NCBI GenBank assembly: GCA_018105865.1
Contig: JACLAT010000162.1
Span: forward strand, 1-64,000
Source of the DNA: Metaphire vulgaris
Lineage: Eukaryota > Annelida > Clitellata > Crassiclitellata > Megascolecidae
DNA length: 64,000 nucleotides
Reading direction: 5' to 3'
The notes under the pieces were generated by a model that worked only from the letters and a program-made list of their open reading frames with translations, was not told the origin of the DNA and searched no databases. Shown here one piece after another: positions 22,975 through 34,032 of the stretch (positions are counted from its first letter, which is position 1; the number at the start of each line of letters is the position of its first letter). The position numbers and the translations under genes are program-made.

Positions 22975-23589
22975 CTTTATATAACAGTATTCCTATCTTC
23001 CCATGCTTTGCATGTGCAATGTTGCTTTGGCTGACTGTCTGTAGTTGAAAAACTTTAAGCTAAACAAAGTGTTCATTAAAAAGGCATCCTTATGAAAATT
23101 GTTGGCTTTAAAAATATATATGCCGGTATGTTGTTCAGTGATTACTTCCTTCAAATGCAAACACTAAAGAAATATCTGGTAGGCATGTATGCCTTAAGAG
23201 AAAAATTTTGCAATAAAATAAATGATATAAAATCAATGCCATCGTACCCAATGTACCGGTAATATACATTCAAATTGCATAGGCCTACACTCTTCTGTAC
23301 ATAAAAATAAGCCGATTATAATTATGCCTTAAAAACAATAAAAATTTCAAAAGTCTAATTTGCCTAATGATTAATATCAGAGACATGCCTAAACTAAAGG
23401 CCTTTTGCTATACAACCTATCACTTACGGTTTTGCACCGTTAAATTCATAACCGCCATTTATCTGTTAAAACAGTTAAGCAAGATCATCAAATTCTCTCA
23501 ATTCAGAATAGAGAATATCTGCAATTTCTTCCACTCATTAGACCAACACTATCACTGTAAAATTATTTTAAAATATCAAAAGTTGCATA

Positions 23590-23955
23590 AAGAATTAATG
23601 TACGGAGTATGAATTTTTTAGGCTATTAAATAGCATTGGCGAATGTCTAAATGGCCCAAAACTTTTGATCTACCAGAGATATTGACTTCAAATTGGATTT
23701 GTATAGTCCACTGGTCTAACATTCGATGTAGATGTAGGCAGAAATTTTAAAAGTTGAATAAAAAATTAATTTACCCTGTATGAATATTTTTGGCTATTAA
23801 ATAGCATTGGCGAATGTCTAAATGGAATAGAACTTTTCCTTGAAGGCTTGCTTTTTTGTTTCGTCATTTGTAAAACCCAGAAGCACATACAGTCAGCGAG
23901 ATGGTTTTATAAATTTGACATTCTAGCTGGCAAGTGCATTCATGGGTGATTGTTA
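23590..23955 (-). repeat. Isolated satellite units and inverted copy of 18115-18295
   Basis: Two units of the ~170-bp satellite in minus orientation (TAGGCTATTAAATAGCATTGG occurs twice), followed by a segment that is the reverse complement of 18115-18295. Confidence 0.8.
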
Positions 23956-23959
23956 GACC

Positions 23960-24247
23960 TCCGTAAAGATCATTACTTAGTGATAGAGCAATAGTTCATA
24001 ATTTACATACATATGGCTTTTCTCCAGAATGAATTCTTTCATCGCCTTAATTAACACTGAATGTTTCTCACATAATTTACAAGCATATGGCTTTTCTCCA
24101 CAATGAATTTTCTTATGGCATTAACGATTAGAGGATGTGTTTGTCTCCGAGTTATATATCTGCAATATCTTCAATTTCTTGCTCTTTCCTCAAACCACTA
24201 TATGTAGTTTCTTTATTTTCTTAAGTCAAACTATCCCCTAAAGTAAA

Positions 24248-24341
<94 letters not shown>

Positions 24342-24560
24342 TAGCATATTGAAAATTTTTAGCATTAACTTTAAGTGCACAAATTTCTCTTTCTCTATCA
24401 CACAAATTGCGGACTGCCAGCAGATTTCATGAATAAGCAAGAACCGGAATCAATATCTTTAAGCTAGAATCTTCAATGGGAACCAGCTATTGCATGTGTC
24501 CAGGTTACAGCTGCAGCAAATAATTGATTAGAATCAATCAATATAGATATTATATATTAG
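23960..24560. repeat. Long direct repeat with zinc-finger relic, copy 2
   Basis: Same orientation and content as 17490-18010, including ATTTCTCTTTCTCTATCACA and the minus-strand GEKPYACK linker near 24085. It is interrupted by a TTA run (24249-24298) and a TAG run (24296-24342). Confidence 0.7.
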
Positions 24561-25106
24561 TTTATATGTTTATTCCTTTGATTCATCTTTATGAAACAAA
24601 ATTGAATGGAGATATAAATTAAGTATAAATCATTCAACTCTATGTCATAATGCCCAGGACATCAGTCGATGGCATCTTCAATATCAGATGCTTTTTCCCT
24701 CATTGTCTGAAGTTGAGGTGGTAGAATGAGTGATATGATTCCAGTTGTCTCTATTTTCTGTCGCTCTTACGTATAGCTGATGTTAGTTTGATCGCAGTCC
24801 AATGTTCTATGGCGTCTTTACATCTACAGTTTGGTCAACCTCGCTTCCTCTTTTCAGGCATTATGCCCTGTTGTATTGTCCTTGGTATTGAGTCTTCGTG
24901 GATTTTCTGTACAGGTCAAAAGAAAGACAGTTTCCATTGTTGACACATTTGTAGTACCTTTTATTTTAACACTTCACCATTTGTCCTTTTTTCCTTCCAA
25001 GATATTCTATGGCACACCAACTTATTTAATTCACAACAAGAGCCAGTTCAAGATGGAAAGGTCAATGATATATCGCCAGAGGAACAATCTAATGGGGTAT
25101 TCCAAA

Positions 25107-25961
25107 CCAAACATCATCATCATCATCATTAACCGTGGGCTCATCGCCCGTTGGTGTATAATGCCATCTCCACAGTTTTCTGCCATTCTTTCCTGTCCGT
25201 TGCTCTGTGACTAAGATCCTGTAAACTGCTTCCACACCATTCTTCAATATCATCACACCATTCCTTGTGTGGTCTCCCTCTCTTATTGGCACCCTCCATT
25301 ATTCCAAACATTAGAGCTTTGATCTTTCTGTCCTCTTTCATTCGGCATATGTGTCCGAAAAGTTGGAGTTTCCTTTGTTTTACTCTTTCCAGCATGGTTT
25401 GTTTGGGCTGAATTCTCCATATAGTTCTTCAATTGTGATTTTTTCGACCCATCCGATTCGTAGTATTTTTCTATAACACTTTCTTTCAAAGGTTAGTATT
25501 TTTCTTTCCAGGTCTTTGGTGATGGTCCATGTTTCGCATCCATATAAAAAGCTGCTGAAGATACAGGTTTCGAGTATTTTCTTTTTTGTTTCAGTGCTTA
25601 TTGATTTGCTTTTCCAGATCTTGTCCATTGCCGTCAGTTGATTTAGAGCTCTTGCTGCTCTTCTTGTGACCTCTTGTCTGCAGTCTAAGTCATGTATCAT
25701 ATTGCTTCCAAGATAGGTGAAGTTTTCTACGTTCTCTACTTCTATTCCATTTACTTTAATTTTTCTTTTGATCTCTTTGTCGCCAAACACCATTGTCTTT
25801 GTCTTCTCAATGTTTATCAACAGTCCATAACGCTCAACCAAACCAAACAAACAAACCAAACAGCCACCATGCCTTATGATCTTAATATTAACACTACCAT
25901 GTTCTGATTGATGCAAACAAGTACACAAAAGACAATTAACAAGAAGACCTAAACGGCCCAA
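25107..25961 (-). mobile_element. Non-LTR retrotransposon fragment, 3' part of reverse transcriptase
   Basis: The minus strand encodes the C-terminal part of an endonuclease/reverse-transcriptase polyprotein: NIEKTKTMVFG, VENFTYLGSNMIHD, FSSFLYGCETWT, then after a one-base frame slip near 25390 LQLFGHICRMKEDRK, KRGRPHKEWCDDIEEW and a final DRKEWQKTVEMA. This order is standard for the region after the YADD motif. The catalytic YADD itself is missing, so it is 5'-truncated. It ends in ATGATG repeats near 25107-25125, a common tail of RTE-like elements. It adjoins the right satellite arm. Confidence 0.85.
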
Positions 25962-28900
25962 TATTTTTGATGTACAAGAGATATTGACTCAATATTGGAG
26001 GGGTACAGACCAGGGGCTTAACACTTGGCATAGAAATACCCAGAAATTTAAAAAGTTATATAAAAAATTATTTTAATGAGGATGACTGTTTTAGGCTATG
26101 AAATAGCATTGGCAAATGTCTAAATGGCCCAGCACTTTTGACCTGCAAGAGATATTGACACAATATTGAAGGGGTAGTGCCCAGAGGGCTAGCACTCGGT
26201 GAAGATATAGGCAGAATTTTAAAAAGTTGCATAAAAAACTAATTTACCAAGTATGAATTTTTAGGCTATTAAATAGCATTGGTGAATGTCTAAATGACCC
26301 AGCACTTTTGATGTACAAGAGATATTGACTCAATATTGAAGGGGTAGTGCCCAGAGGGCTAGCACTCGGTGTAGGTATAGGTAGAATTTTAAAAAGTTGC
26401 ATAAAAATTATTTTACCCTGTATGAATATTTTAGGCTATTAAATAGCATTGGTGAATGTCTAAATGGCCCAGCACTTTTGACCTGCAAGAGATATTGACA
26501 CACTATATTAGGGGTAGAGCCCAGAGGGCTAGCACTCGGTGTAGATATAGGCAGAATTTTAAAAAGTTGCATACAAAATTAATTTACCAAGTATGAATAT
26601 TTAGGCTATTAAATAGCACTGGCGAATGTCTAAATGGCCTAGCACTTTTGACCTGGAAGAGATATAGACACAATATTGGAGGGGTAGACCCCAGAGGGCT
26701 AGCACTCGATGTAGATATAGGCAGAAATATAAAAAGTTGCATAAAAAATTATTTTACAAGACATGAATTTTTAGGCTATTAAATAGCATTGGCGAATGTC
26801 TAAATGGCCTAGCACTTTTGATGTACAAGAGATATTGACTCAATATTGAAGGGGTAGTGCCCAGAGGGCTAGCACTCGGTGTAGGTATAGGCAGAATTTT
26901 TAAAAGTTGCATAAAAAATTATTTTACCCTGTATGAATATTTTAGGCTATTAAATAGCATTGGTGAATGTCTAAATGGCCCAGCACTTTTGACCTGCAAG
27001 AGATATTGAGTCAATATTGAAGGGGTAGTGCCCAGAGGGCTAGCACTCGGTGTAGATATAGGCAGAATTTTAAAAAGTTGCATAAAAAATTATTTTACCC
27101 TGTATGAATTTTTAGGCTATTAAATAGCATTGGTGAATGTCTAAATGGACCAGCACTTTTGACCTGCAAGAGATATTGACTCAATATTGAAGGGGTAGTG
27201 CCCAGAGGGCTAGCACTCGGTGTAGGTATAGGCAGAATTTTAAAAAGTTGCATAAAAAACTAATTTACCCTGTATGAATTTTTAGGCTATTAAATAGCAT
27301 TGGTGAATGTCTAAATGGCCCAGCACTTTTGACCTGCAAGAGATATAGACACAATATTGGAGGGATAGACCCCAGAGGGCTAGCACTCGATGTAGATATA
27401 GGCAGAAATATAAAAAGTTGCATAAAAAATTATTTTACAAGACATGAATTTTTAGGCTATTAAATAGCATTGGCGAATGTCTAAATGGCCTAGCACTTTT
27501 GATGTACAAGAGATATTGACTCAATATTGAAGGGGTAGTGCCCAGAGGGCTAGCACTCGGTGTAGGTATAGGTAGAATTTTAAAAAGTTGCATAAAAATT
27601 ATTTTACCCTGTATGAATATTTTAGGCTATTAAATAGCATTGGTGAATGTCTAAATGGCCCAGCACTTTTGACCTGCAAGAGATATTGACTCAATATTGA
27701 AGGGGTAATGCCCAGAGGGCTAGCACTCGGTGTAGATATAGGCAGAATTTTAAAAAGTTGCATAAAAAATTATTTTACCCTGTATGAATTTTTTAGGCTA
27801 TTAAATAGCATTGGTGAATGTCTAAATGACCCAGCACTTTTGATGTACAAGAGATATTGGCACACTATATTAGGGGTAGAGCCCAGAGGGCTAGCACTCC
27901 GTGTAGATATAGGCAGAATTTTAAAAAGTTGCATACAAAATTAATTTACCAAGTATGAATATTTAGGCTATTAAATAGCACTGGCGAATGTCTAAATGGC
28001 CTAGCACTTTTGACCTGGAAGAGATATAGACACAATATTGGAGGGGTAGACCCCAGAGGGCTAACACTCGATGTAGATATAGGCAGAAATATAAAAAGTT
28101 GCATAAAAAATTATTTTACAAGACATGAATTTTTAGGCTATTAAATAGCATTGGCAAATGTCTAAATGGCCTAGCACTTTTGATGTACAAGAGATATTGA
28201 CTCAATATTGAAAAGGTAGTGCCCAGAGGGCTAGCACTCGGTGTAGGTATAGGTAGAATTTTAAAAATTTGCATAAAAATTATTTTACCCTGTATGAATA
28301 TTTTAGGCTATTAAATAGCATTGGTGAATGTCTAAATGGCCCAGCACTTTTGACCTGCAAGAGATATTGACTCAATATTGAAGGGGGTAATGCCCAGAGG
28401 GCTAGCACTGGTGTAGATATAGGCAGAATTTTAAAAGTTGCATAAAAATTATTTTACCCTGTATGAATTTTTTAGGCTATTAAATAGCATTGGTGAATGT
28501 CTAAATGACCCAGCACTTTTGATGTACAAGAGATATTGGCACACTATATTAGGGGTAGAGCCCAGAGGGCTAGCACTCGGTGTAGGTATAAGCAGAATTT
28601 TAAAAAGTTGCATAAAAAATTATTTTACCCTGTATGAATTTTTAGGCTATTAAATAGCATTGGTGAATGTCTAAATGGCCCAGCACTTTTGACCTGCAAG
28701 AGATATTGAGTCAATATTGAAGGGGTAGTGCCCAGAGGGCTAGCACTCGGTGTAGGTATAGGCAGAATTTTTAAAAGTTGCATAAAAAATTATTTTACCC
28801 TGTATGAATTTTTAGGCTATTAAATAGCATTGGTGAATGTCTAAATGGCCCAGCACTTTTGACCTGCAAGAGATATTGACTCAATATTGAAGGGGTAGTG

Positions 28901-29640
28901 CCCAGAGGGCTAGCACTCGGTGTAGGTATAGGCAGAATTTTAAAAAGTTGCATAAAAAATTATTTTACCCTATATGAATTTTTAGGCTATTAAATAGCAT
29001 TGGTGAATGTCTAAATGACCCAGCACTTTTGACCTGCAAGAGATATTGACTCAATATTGGAGGGTTAGAGCCCAGAGGGCTAGCACTCGGTGCAGGTATA
29101 GGCAGAATTTTAAAAAGTTGCATAAAAAATTATTTTACCCTGTATGAATATTTTAGGCTATTAAATAGCATTGGCGAATGTCTAAATGACCCAGCACTTT
29201 TGATGTACAAGAGATATTGACTCAATATTGGAGGGGTAGAGCCCAGAGGGCTAGCACTCGGTGTAGGTATAGGCAGAATTTTAAAAGGTTGCATAAAAAA
29301 TTATTTTAGCCTGTATGAATTTTTAGGCTATTAAATAGCATTATGAATGTCTAAGTGGCCTAGCACTTTTGACCTGCAAGACATATTGACACAGTATTGG
29401 AGGGGTAGAGTCCAGAGGGCTAGCACTCGGTGTAGGTATAGGCAGAATTTTAAAAAGTTGCATAAAAAATTATTTTAGCCTGTATGAATTTTTAGGCTAT
29501 TAAATAGCATTGGCGAATGTCTAAATGGCCTAGCACTTTTGACCTGCAAGATATATTGACACAATATTGAAGAGATAGAGCCCAGAGGGCTAGCACTCGG
29601 TGTAGATATAGGCAGAATTTTATAAAGTATTAGAAATATT
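25945..29640 (-). repeat. ~170-bp satellite, right arm, about 21 units with 681-bp higher-order repeat
   Basis: The same unit as 16231-17290 in opposite orientation. A variant word beginning CGATGTAGATATAGGC occurs at 26707, 27388 and 28069, each exactly 681 bp apart, with the neighbouring variants in the same order. That is a four-unit higher-order repeat. Open frames seen across it only read repeats. Confidence 0.95.
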
Positions 29641-30252
29641 TAATTGTATGACGAAGTATATTTAGGCTATTGGACATCTCTATGGAGCGAATGTGCGAAT
29701 ATCTGAATATCGAATCCGCTGCTAGCTTTATAGACGTTAGTTTAGAACTGTAAACGAAATTTCTGCAATAGTATTGAATTACTTGCTGGTTTATCAATAA
29801 TTTACGTTACTTGATTAAATTAAATCTCGTCTAAAATTCAAGAACTGGCTGAGAAGGTAGATTTAATCCGACGAACTAGTGTATCTATTAGTCTGAGAAA
29901 AGCATAATGATGATACAGTGTTCGTGTGTCTGTTATTTATATAGCGCCTTCACTTTCGGCATGTTTCTTTTTAACACAGAAACTCGTTTTCAAACAGAAG
30001 AATGTTGCTAATCTTCCAGACAAACTGCCCATATTCGAGAGAGCAATTACAGCAAGGAAAAATAGTCCGAAGTTACAGTCTAATCAATGTTTAAATGCAT
30101 GAATGAAGGCAGCAGATTTTGTGAACCGCATTTATATGGCCATCTTGTTATTCTGCGCATGCCATTTTAAAACCATAATTAGTATATTAAATATTGATGA
30201 TTTTTTTGTGTTGATAAAAGTGATTAATGTTGAAAACAGTTTAGGTTTTGCA

Positions 30253-31881
30253 ATGACTTCAACTGGTATGACCATTGGCTCCCTCGAGACGTTTGAATCT
30301 GACGACAAATTGTTCTCAAAGCATATATTGAAAGAAGGTCACGGTGACTTAACTGCAAACGAAGGCTCAGTCTGTTTGGTGCATATTTTTATGGTTGGTA
30401 AGTACATTTGATTGCTCCTTGATTCTAGTTGAAATCGTTGTTCGCCGCTCTAATGACTTCATTTCAATTTGAGTGGACGCAGTTCCTAGTTTAGAAATAT
30501 CTCCATTGCTCTGGTACTTTCTATTTTTTAACTTTAACTGTCCTACAAAAGTCCTGGTAAATCGCCAATTCACACATTAAATTACCTTTGCTAGGATTGT
30601 TCTAACACACTTAATATGCAATTTTCTAGACAGATATCAACACAAATGGGGAGTGATTCAGTTTAAAAATTGATGCAATGTAGATTATGTAGTTTACATT
30701 TATAATCTTTGAAACTATGACCAGTAGAGGGGATTCAGAAAGTCTGATTTTAGGAAGACATGAAAAACTAATGATTAAAAAAAAGTTTGGTATCACTGAT
30801 CTCTGTTACCAATGGAGATGGTGGGATAGTGTTGTGTGCAGATAAAGTATATAGAAACTGTGAGGAGACTAGCAAATGTGCTATTGATGCAGGCCCGTAC
30901 GAAGTGGGTGCACCCCCTGGAAAAAAGTAGGAGGTGTAACGCACCCCCTGGAAGATGAGGATGGAGGTGCAAATCTGCACCCCTTTGAATTTTCGACTCA
31001 AAAATATATAGGAAATGACCTTTTTTGGCTTGTCCACCGAAAAATGTGACAACCAAACACCTCGCCTCCGAAAATCTGCACCCCCTGCTAAAAATTCGTT
31101 CCAACGTGCCTGTATTTATGTTATTTTTTTGACTATGTTAGGTGATGAAGAAGCCAGTATTTTGGCAGATAAAGACTTAGGAAGTTACAGACTTAAGGAG
31201 GAAGTTGAGATTGTTGTTGGCGAAGGCGATTCTCTTCTATCAGAACTTTTCGACAAAGTAGTCGTCACAATGAAAGAAGGAGAAAACGCGTACATCAAAA
31301 CAAAGGTAGACGCTAATTGCAACAAAGTGGACGAAATCACCGGACAGAAATCTGCGCTGAAGTTCAACATCCAGTTGAAATCTGTCAGCCGTGCCGCCGA
31401 CATCACCGACCTGGAACCCGATGAAAAACTGGACAGAGCAGAGCAGCACAAGGAGAAAGGCACGGCCATATACCAGATGAACAACATCGAATTTGGCTTG
31501 CGTCGATTCAGGAAGGCCATTCAGTATCTAGAATCGATTCAGTCGCTGTCCGGATTATCTTCCTCGATGATAGCTCGGAAGGACATGCTGAGCTGTCATT
31601 GTAACCTTAATTTGGCGGCCGGTTATCTCAAGCAGGAAAAGTATGATAAGGTCGTCGAACATTGCAATAAAGCGTTGCGTTTTGAGCCGAAGAACGTCAA
31701 GGGCCTCTTCCGACGCGGTCAGGCGTATGCTAAAATGCACAAGTACGATGAAGCAAAGAGCGATATTCTACTTGCCAGAGAACTCGATGGCGAAAACAAA
31801 GCAGTGATATCGCTGCTGAAGACTATCGACACCTCGATAAAAAAGGAACGAGAAATGTATCAGAAGATGTTCAGTCATTGA
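30253..31881 (+). CDS. FKBPL-like TPR protein A, two exons
   Basis: Exon 1 is 30253-30397 with donor GTAAGT. Exon 2 is 31142-31881 after acceptor TATGTTAG. The phase-1 junction gives about 294 residues. Residues 1-48 include SDDKLFSKHILKEG, the start of an FKBP fold. Residues 50-135 are a degenerate FKBP-like half (VVGEGDSLLSELFDKVVVTM) without the usual PPIase residues. Three TPRs follow at about 145-178, 201-234 and 235-268 (GYLKQEKYDKVVEHCNKAL; GLFRRGQAYAKMHKYDEAKS). FKBP-family TPR proteins (FKBPL, FKBP4/5) bind the HSP90 C-terminus; FKBPL lacks catalytic activity. An upstream in-frame ATG at 30103 is possible, but the one at 30253 matches the paralogue's exon-1 length. A MITE ends 30 bp before exon 2. 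Confidence 0.8.
30890..31112. mobile_element. hAT-type MITE next to a splice acceptor
   Basis: Ends CAGGCCCGTACGAA and TTCCAACGTGCCTG, 223 bp, with duplications TATTGATG and TATTTATG (7 of 8 identical). Its right edge lies 29 bp before the FKBPL-like exon 2, inside the region where branch point and pyrimidine tract are expected. Confidence 0.75.
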
Positions 31882-31911
31882 AATCTTCCTAAAGTTTAAT
31901 TAGGACCTATG

Positions 31912-32311
31912 GGGCTGTCCATTAATTATGTCAACAATTTTGGGGCAATTTTTGACCCTCCCCTTGTCAACAACTGTCAACTTTCAGTGACCCCCTATAA
32001 TTACGTCAAAAACTTTTGACCCCCCCAGATCAATGACAGGTCCCAATAACAAGGTTATTATTTTTTGCGGTGATGACCATTTTTCCATTTTTTGCTCATA
32101 GAGTGTCAAAATGTGGTGGTGATGACCTTTTTTGCCATGCTTTTGTCCATTATAATAATTAAGTAGTATTCCATGAAATTTCCTATTTTTGATTATTTGT
32201 AAAAAGTGAAATTGTTGACGTCAACTTCTCTTGACCCTCTCCCCCTGTCAACAACTGTCAAACTTTTTCAACCCCCCTCCCTAAATTGCTGACGTAATTA
32301 ATGGACAGCCC
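31912..32311. mobile_element. GGGCTGTCC-ended MITE, copy 1
   Basis: Ends GGGCTGTCCATTAATTATGT and complement bound 400 bp. TATG flanks both ends, though the exact duplication is ambiguous at the G/C run. Related copies: 48185-48477, 38651-38775, 61343-61712. The superfamily is unclear. Confidence 0.7.
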
Positions 32312-32699
32312 TATGGTGTTTCTCTTAAAATGTTTTTTAATAACTGCTTTGCTTCCAAAGCTCTTGGTGTTGTAAACAGTTACCCATCTTTGTTAAACTT
32401 GCCTGGATTCTGATTTTCCATTCTATCAATTTTCTACTAAATGCTATTTATAATGTCCTTGCTTATCTATTTTCAGTATATGGTTGATATGGCATACCAA
32501 AATTCAATAGTTTTTAAAGTGAATTTTGCTCTAACATCAAAAGTTCTCGAGATTTGTGCAATCATTTGTAAATCGTAATAAAACTACGATTAAATTATTG
32601 GCATATACTTTTGTCATTTACTGTAAATTTTACTTACATTAACTAGCATGTTTACACCTATGTTACTACAATATTGTCTCCTGTGCCTTCATTTACTGC

Positions 32700-33006
32700 A
32701 GTGTTTCCCAAACTGTGGGTCGCAAGCCAAAAATTTGGGACGCAGGGCTTAGTTTAATGGGTCGCGGGGCTAGGTTGAAATTAGATTGAAGTGTCATTTT
32801 TCTAACCAATACCACAATATCACAAGCCTTGATAGTTTCAAGTTGGCTTAGGTCTTAAGAATTTTATATGCCTGCAATCCTCCATGCACGGATTATATTA
32901 AAATTAGTGCTTTATTCAATTTTAGTTGACAATAAGTGTGCGGGTCGCGGCTTGTTACAAAGCCGCTGAAGTTGGTCGCAGTTCCAAAAAGTTTAGGCAG
33001 TAATGC
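32700..33006. mobile_element. Probable hAT (Charlie-like) MITE
   Basis: The left end CAGTGTTTCCCAAACTGTGG is a Charlie-type terminus. The right end is decayed (AAAAAGTTTAGGCAGTAATG). No clear duplication. Confidence 0.5.
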
Positions 33007-33419
33007 CTCCTAAGCCACATTAAATCATGCTAAGTTAAGTTTAAGTATGCAGAGCCAATAATATCTGAAAAGAACTGAAGACAATTACAGTGTACACTGT
33101 AGTCATTTACCTACAGTTGTGCCAATTACACTACCTTTTTAGATGCTTGGTTTACTTTGATGCAATCTCTGTTGACTGAAACCCCAATATCTTAACTCTT
33201 GCCAAGAAGATACCCCTCCCCCACCACACCAACAATTTGAAGAAAAAAAATTCTTTACAATTCATAAATTATTGCATATATATGCCTACCTTGCATATTT
33301 CCTGCATGTCAAAACACTTTTGCCCAAATGGTATTGTTGTAATTTCCTGACTACAATACATTCTGTGGAATGAAACCGGAGTGCTACTGGTATGCGATGC
33401 AGGCATTTTTAGGTGGCTT

Positions 33420-33697
33420 CAGTGCCACAGCCAGGATTTTCCGAAGGGGGGTTTTGAACGGATTATTGCCCAAACTTCGAAACAATCCTGACAAGCCATA
33501 AAAGACTTCACTTATTACAGTAGTTCGCTTGATTAAGTTATACCGTATACGAGTGCAGACAACTATATTAATATTTTTTGCTACTGTACCTTAAACCTGA
33601 TTTTGGCACCCTCTACCCACAAAATAACGCAATAAAAATTTTTGGGTCAGCAACCAATGGGGTTTTAACCCCCAAACCCCCCTTGGCTATGCCACTG
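33420..33697. mobile_element. hAT-type MITE
   Basis: Ends CAGTGCCACAGCCAGG and CCTTGGCTATGCCACTG, with flanks GGTGGCTT and GGTGGTAT (6 of 8). Interior 'TTTTGGGTCAGCAACC' and C-rich end. It lies between the two FKBPL-like genes. Confidence 0.65.
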
Positions 33698-34032
33698 GGT
33701 GGTATTAATGAAGTTGCTTGAGTAGCTTTTTATAACTGAGTTGAAAATAATTATTAGAGAAGTTTATTAGCTTAACCTTTGAAAATTTAGCATAAGGCAT
33801 TACCGGTAATACTCCATCAAATGAGAACCATACAACTGGATGAAAGTAAACATGTTTCCAGATGTTGTAAAATGTTAAACACAATAGAAGATGGGACTTA
33901 GAAATATATAAATAAGATGAAGACACATGTTCAACGAAAAATCTTGTTTAAAAAATAGTGTCAATGCATGTATTCATGTTGTATCTGTGTTAACAAATAC
34001 AGGGTATCCAGTTCATTTAACAGTTCCTTGTA

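Larger units (their letters stand above)
16116..29737. mobile_element. Giant Foldback-like composite element with satellite-built inverted arms and 9-bp TSD
   Basis: The unit starts ACGTCTATAAAGCTAGCAGC and ends with its complement. It is flanked by the perfect 9-bp repeat TAGTTTAGA at 16107-16115 and 29738-29746. About 110 bp of terminal sequence is inverted between the ends with few differences. Inside it, both arms consist of the same ~170-bp satellite in opposite orientations: 16231-17290 on the left, 25945-29640 on the right, plus isolated units near 18541-18680 and 23590-23830. A 9-bp duplication and inverted arms made of tandem repeats match Foldback elements, which are related to Mutator-like transposons; sea urchin TU elements have similar arms. 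I find no MULE transposase in the interior, so it would be non-autonomous. The interior holds zinc-finger relics, a Ginger-like insertion and a non-LTR fragment. Alternative: two independent satellite arrays brought together by inversion. The matching 9-bp flanks argue against that. Confidence 0.75.

Noticed and set aside
27708..28653. Repeated open frames in the right satellite arm
   Set aside because: Same satellite read in another frame; codon use and content follow the repeat, not a protein.
16231..29640. CRISPR-like array of repeats
   Set aside because: Units are contiguous ~170-bp satellite monomers without unique spacers, in a eukaryotic genome.
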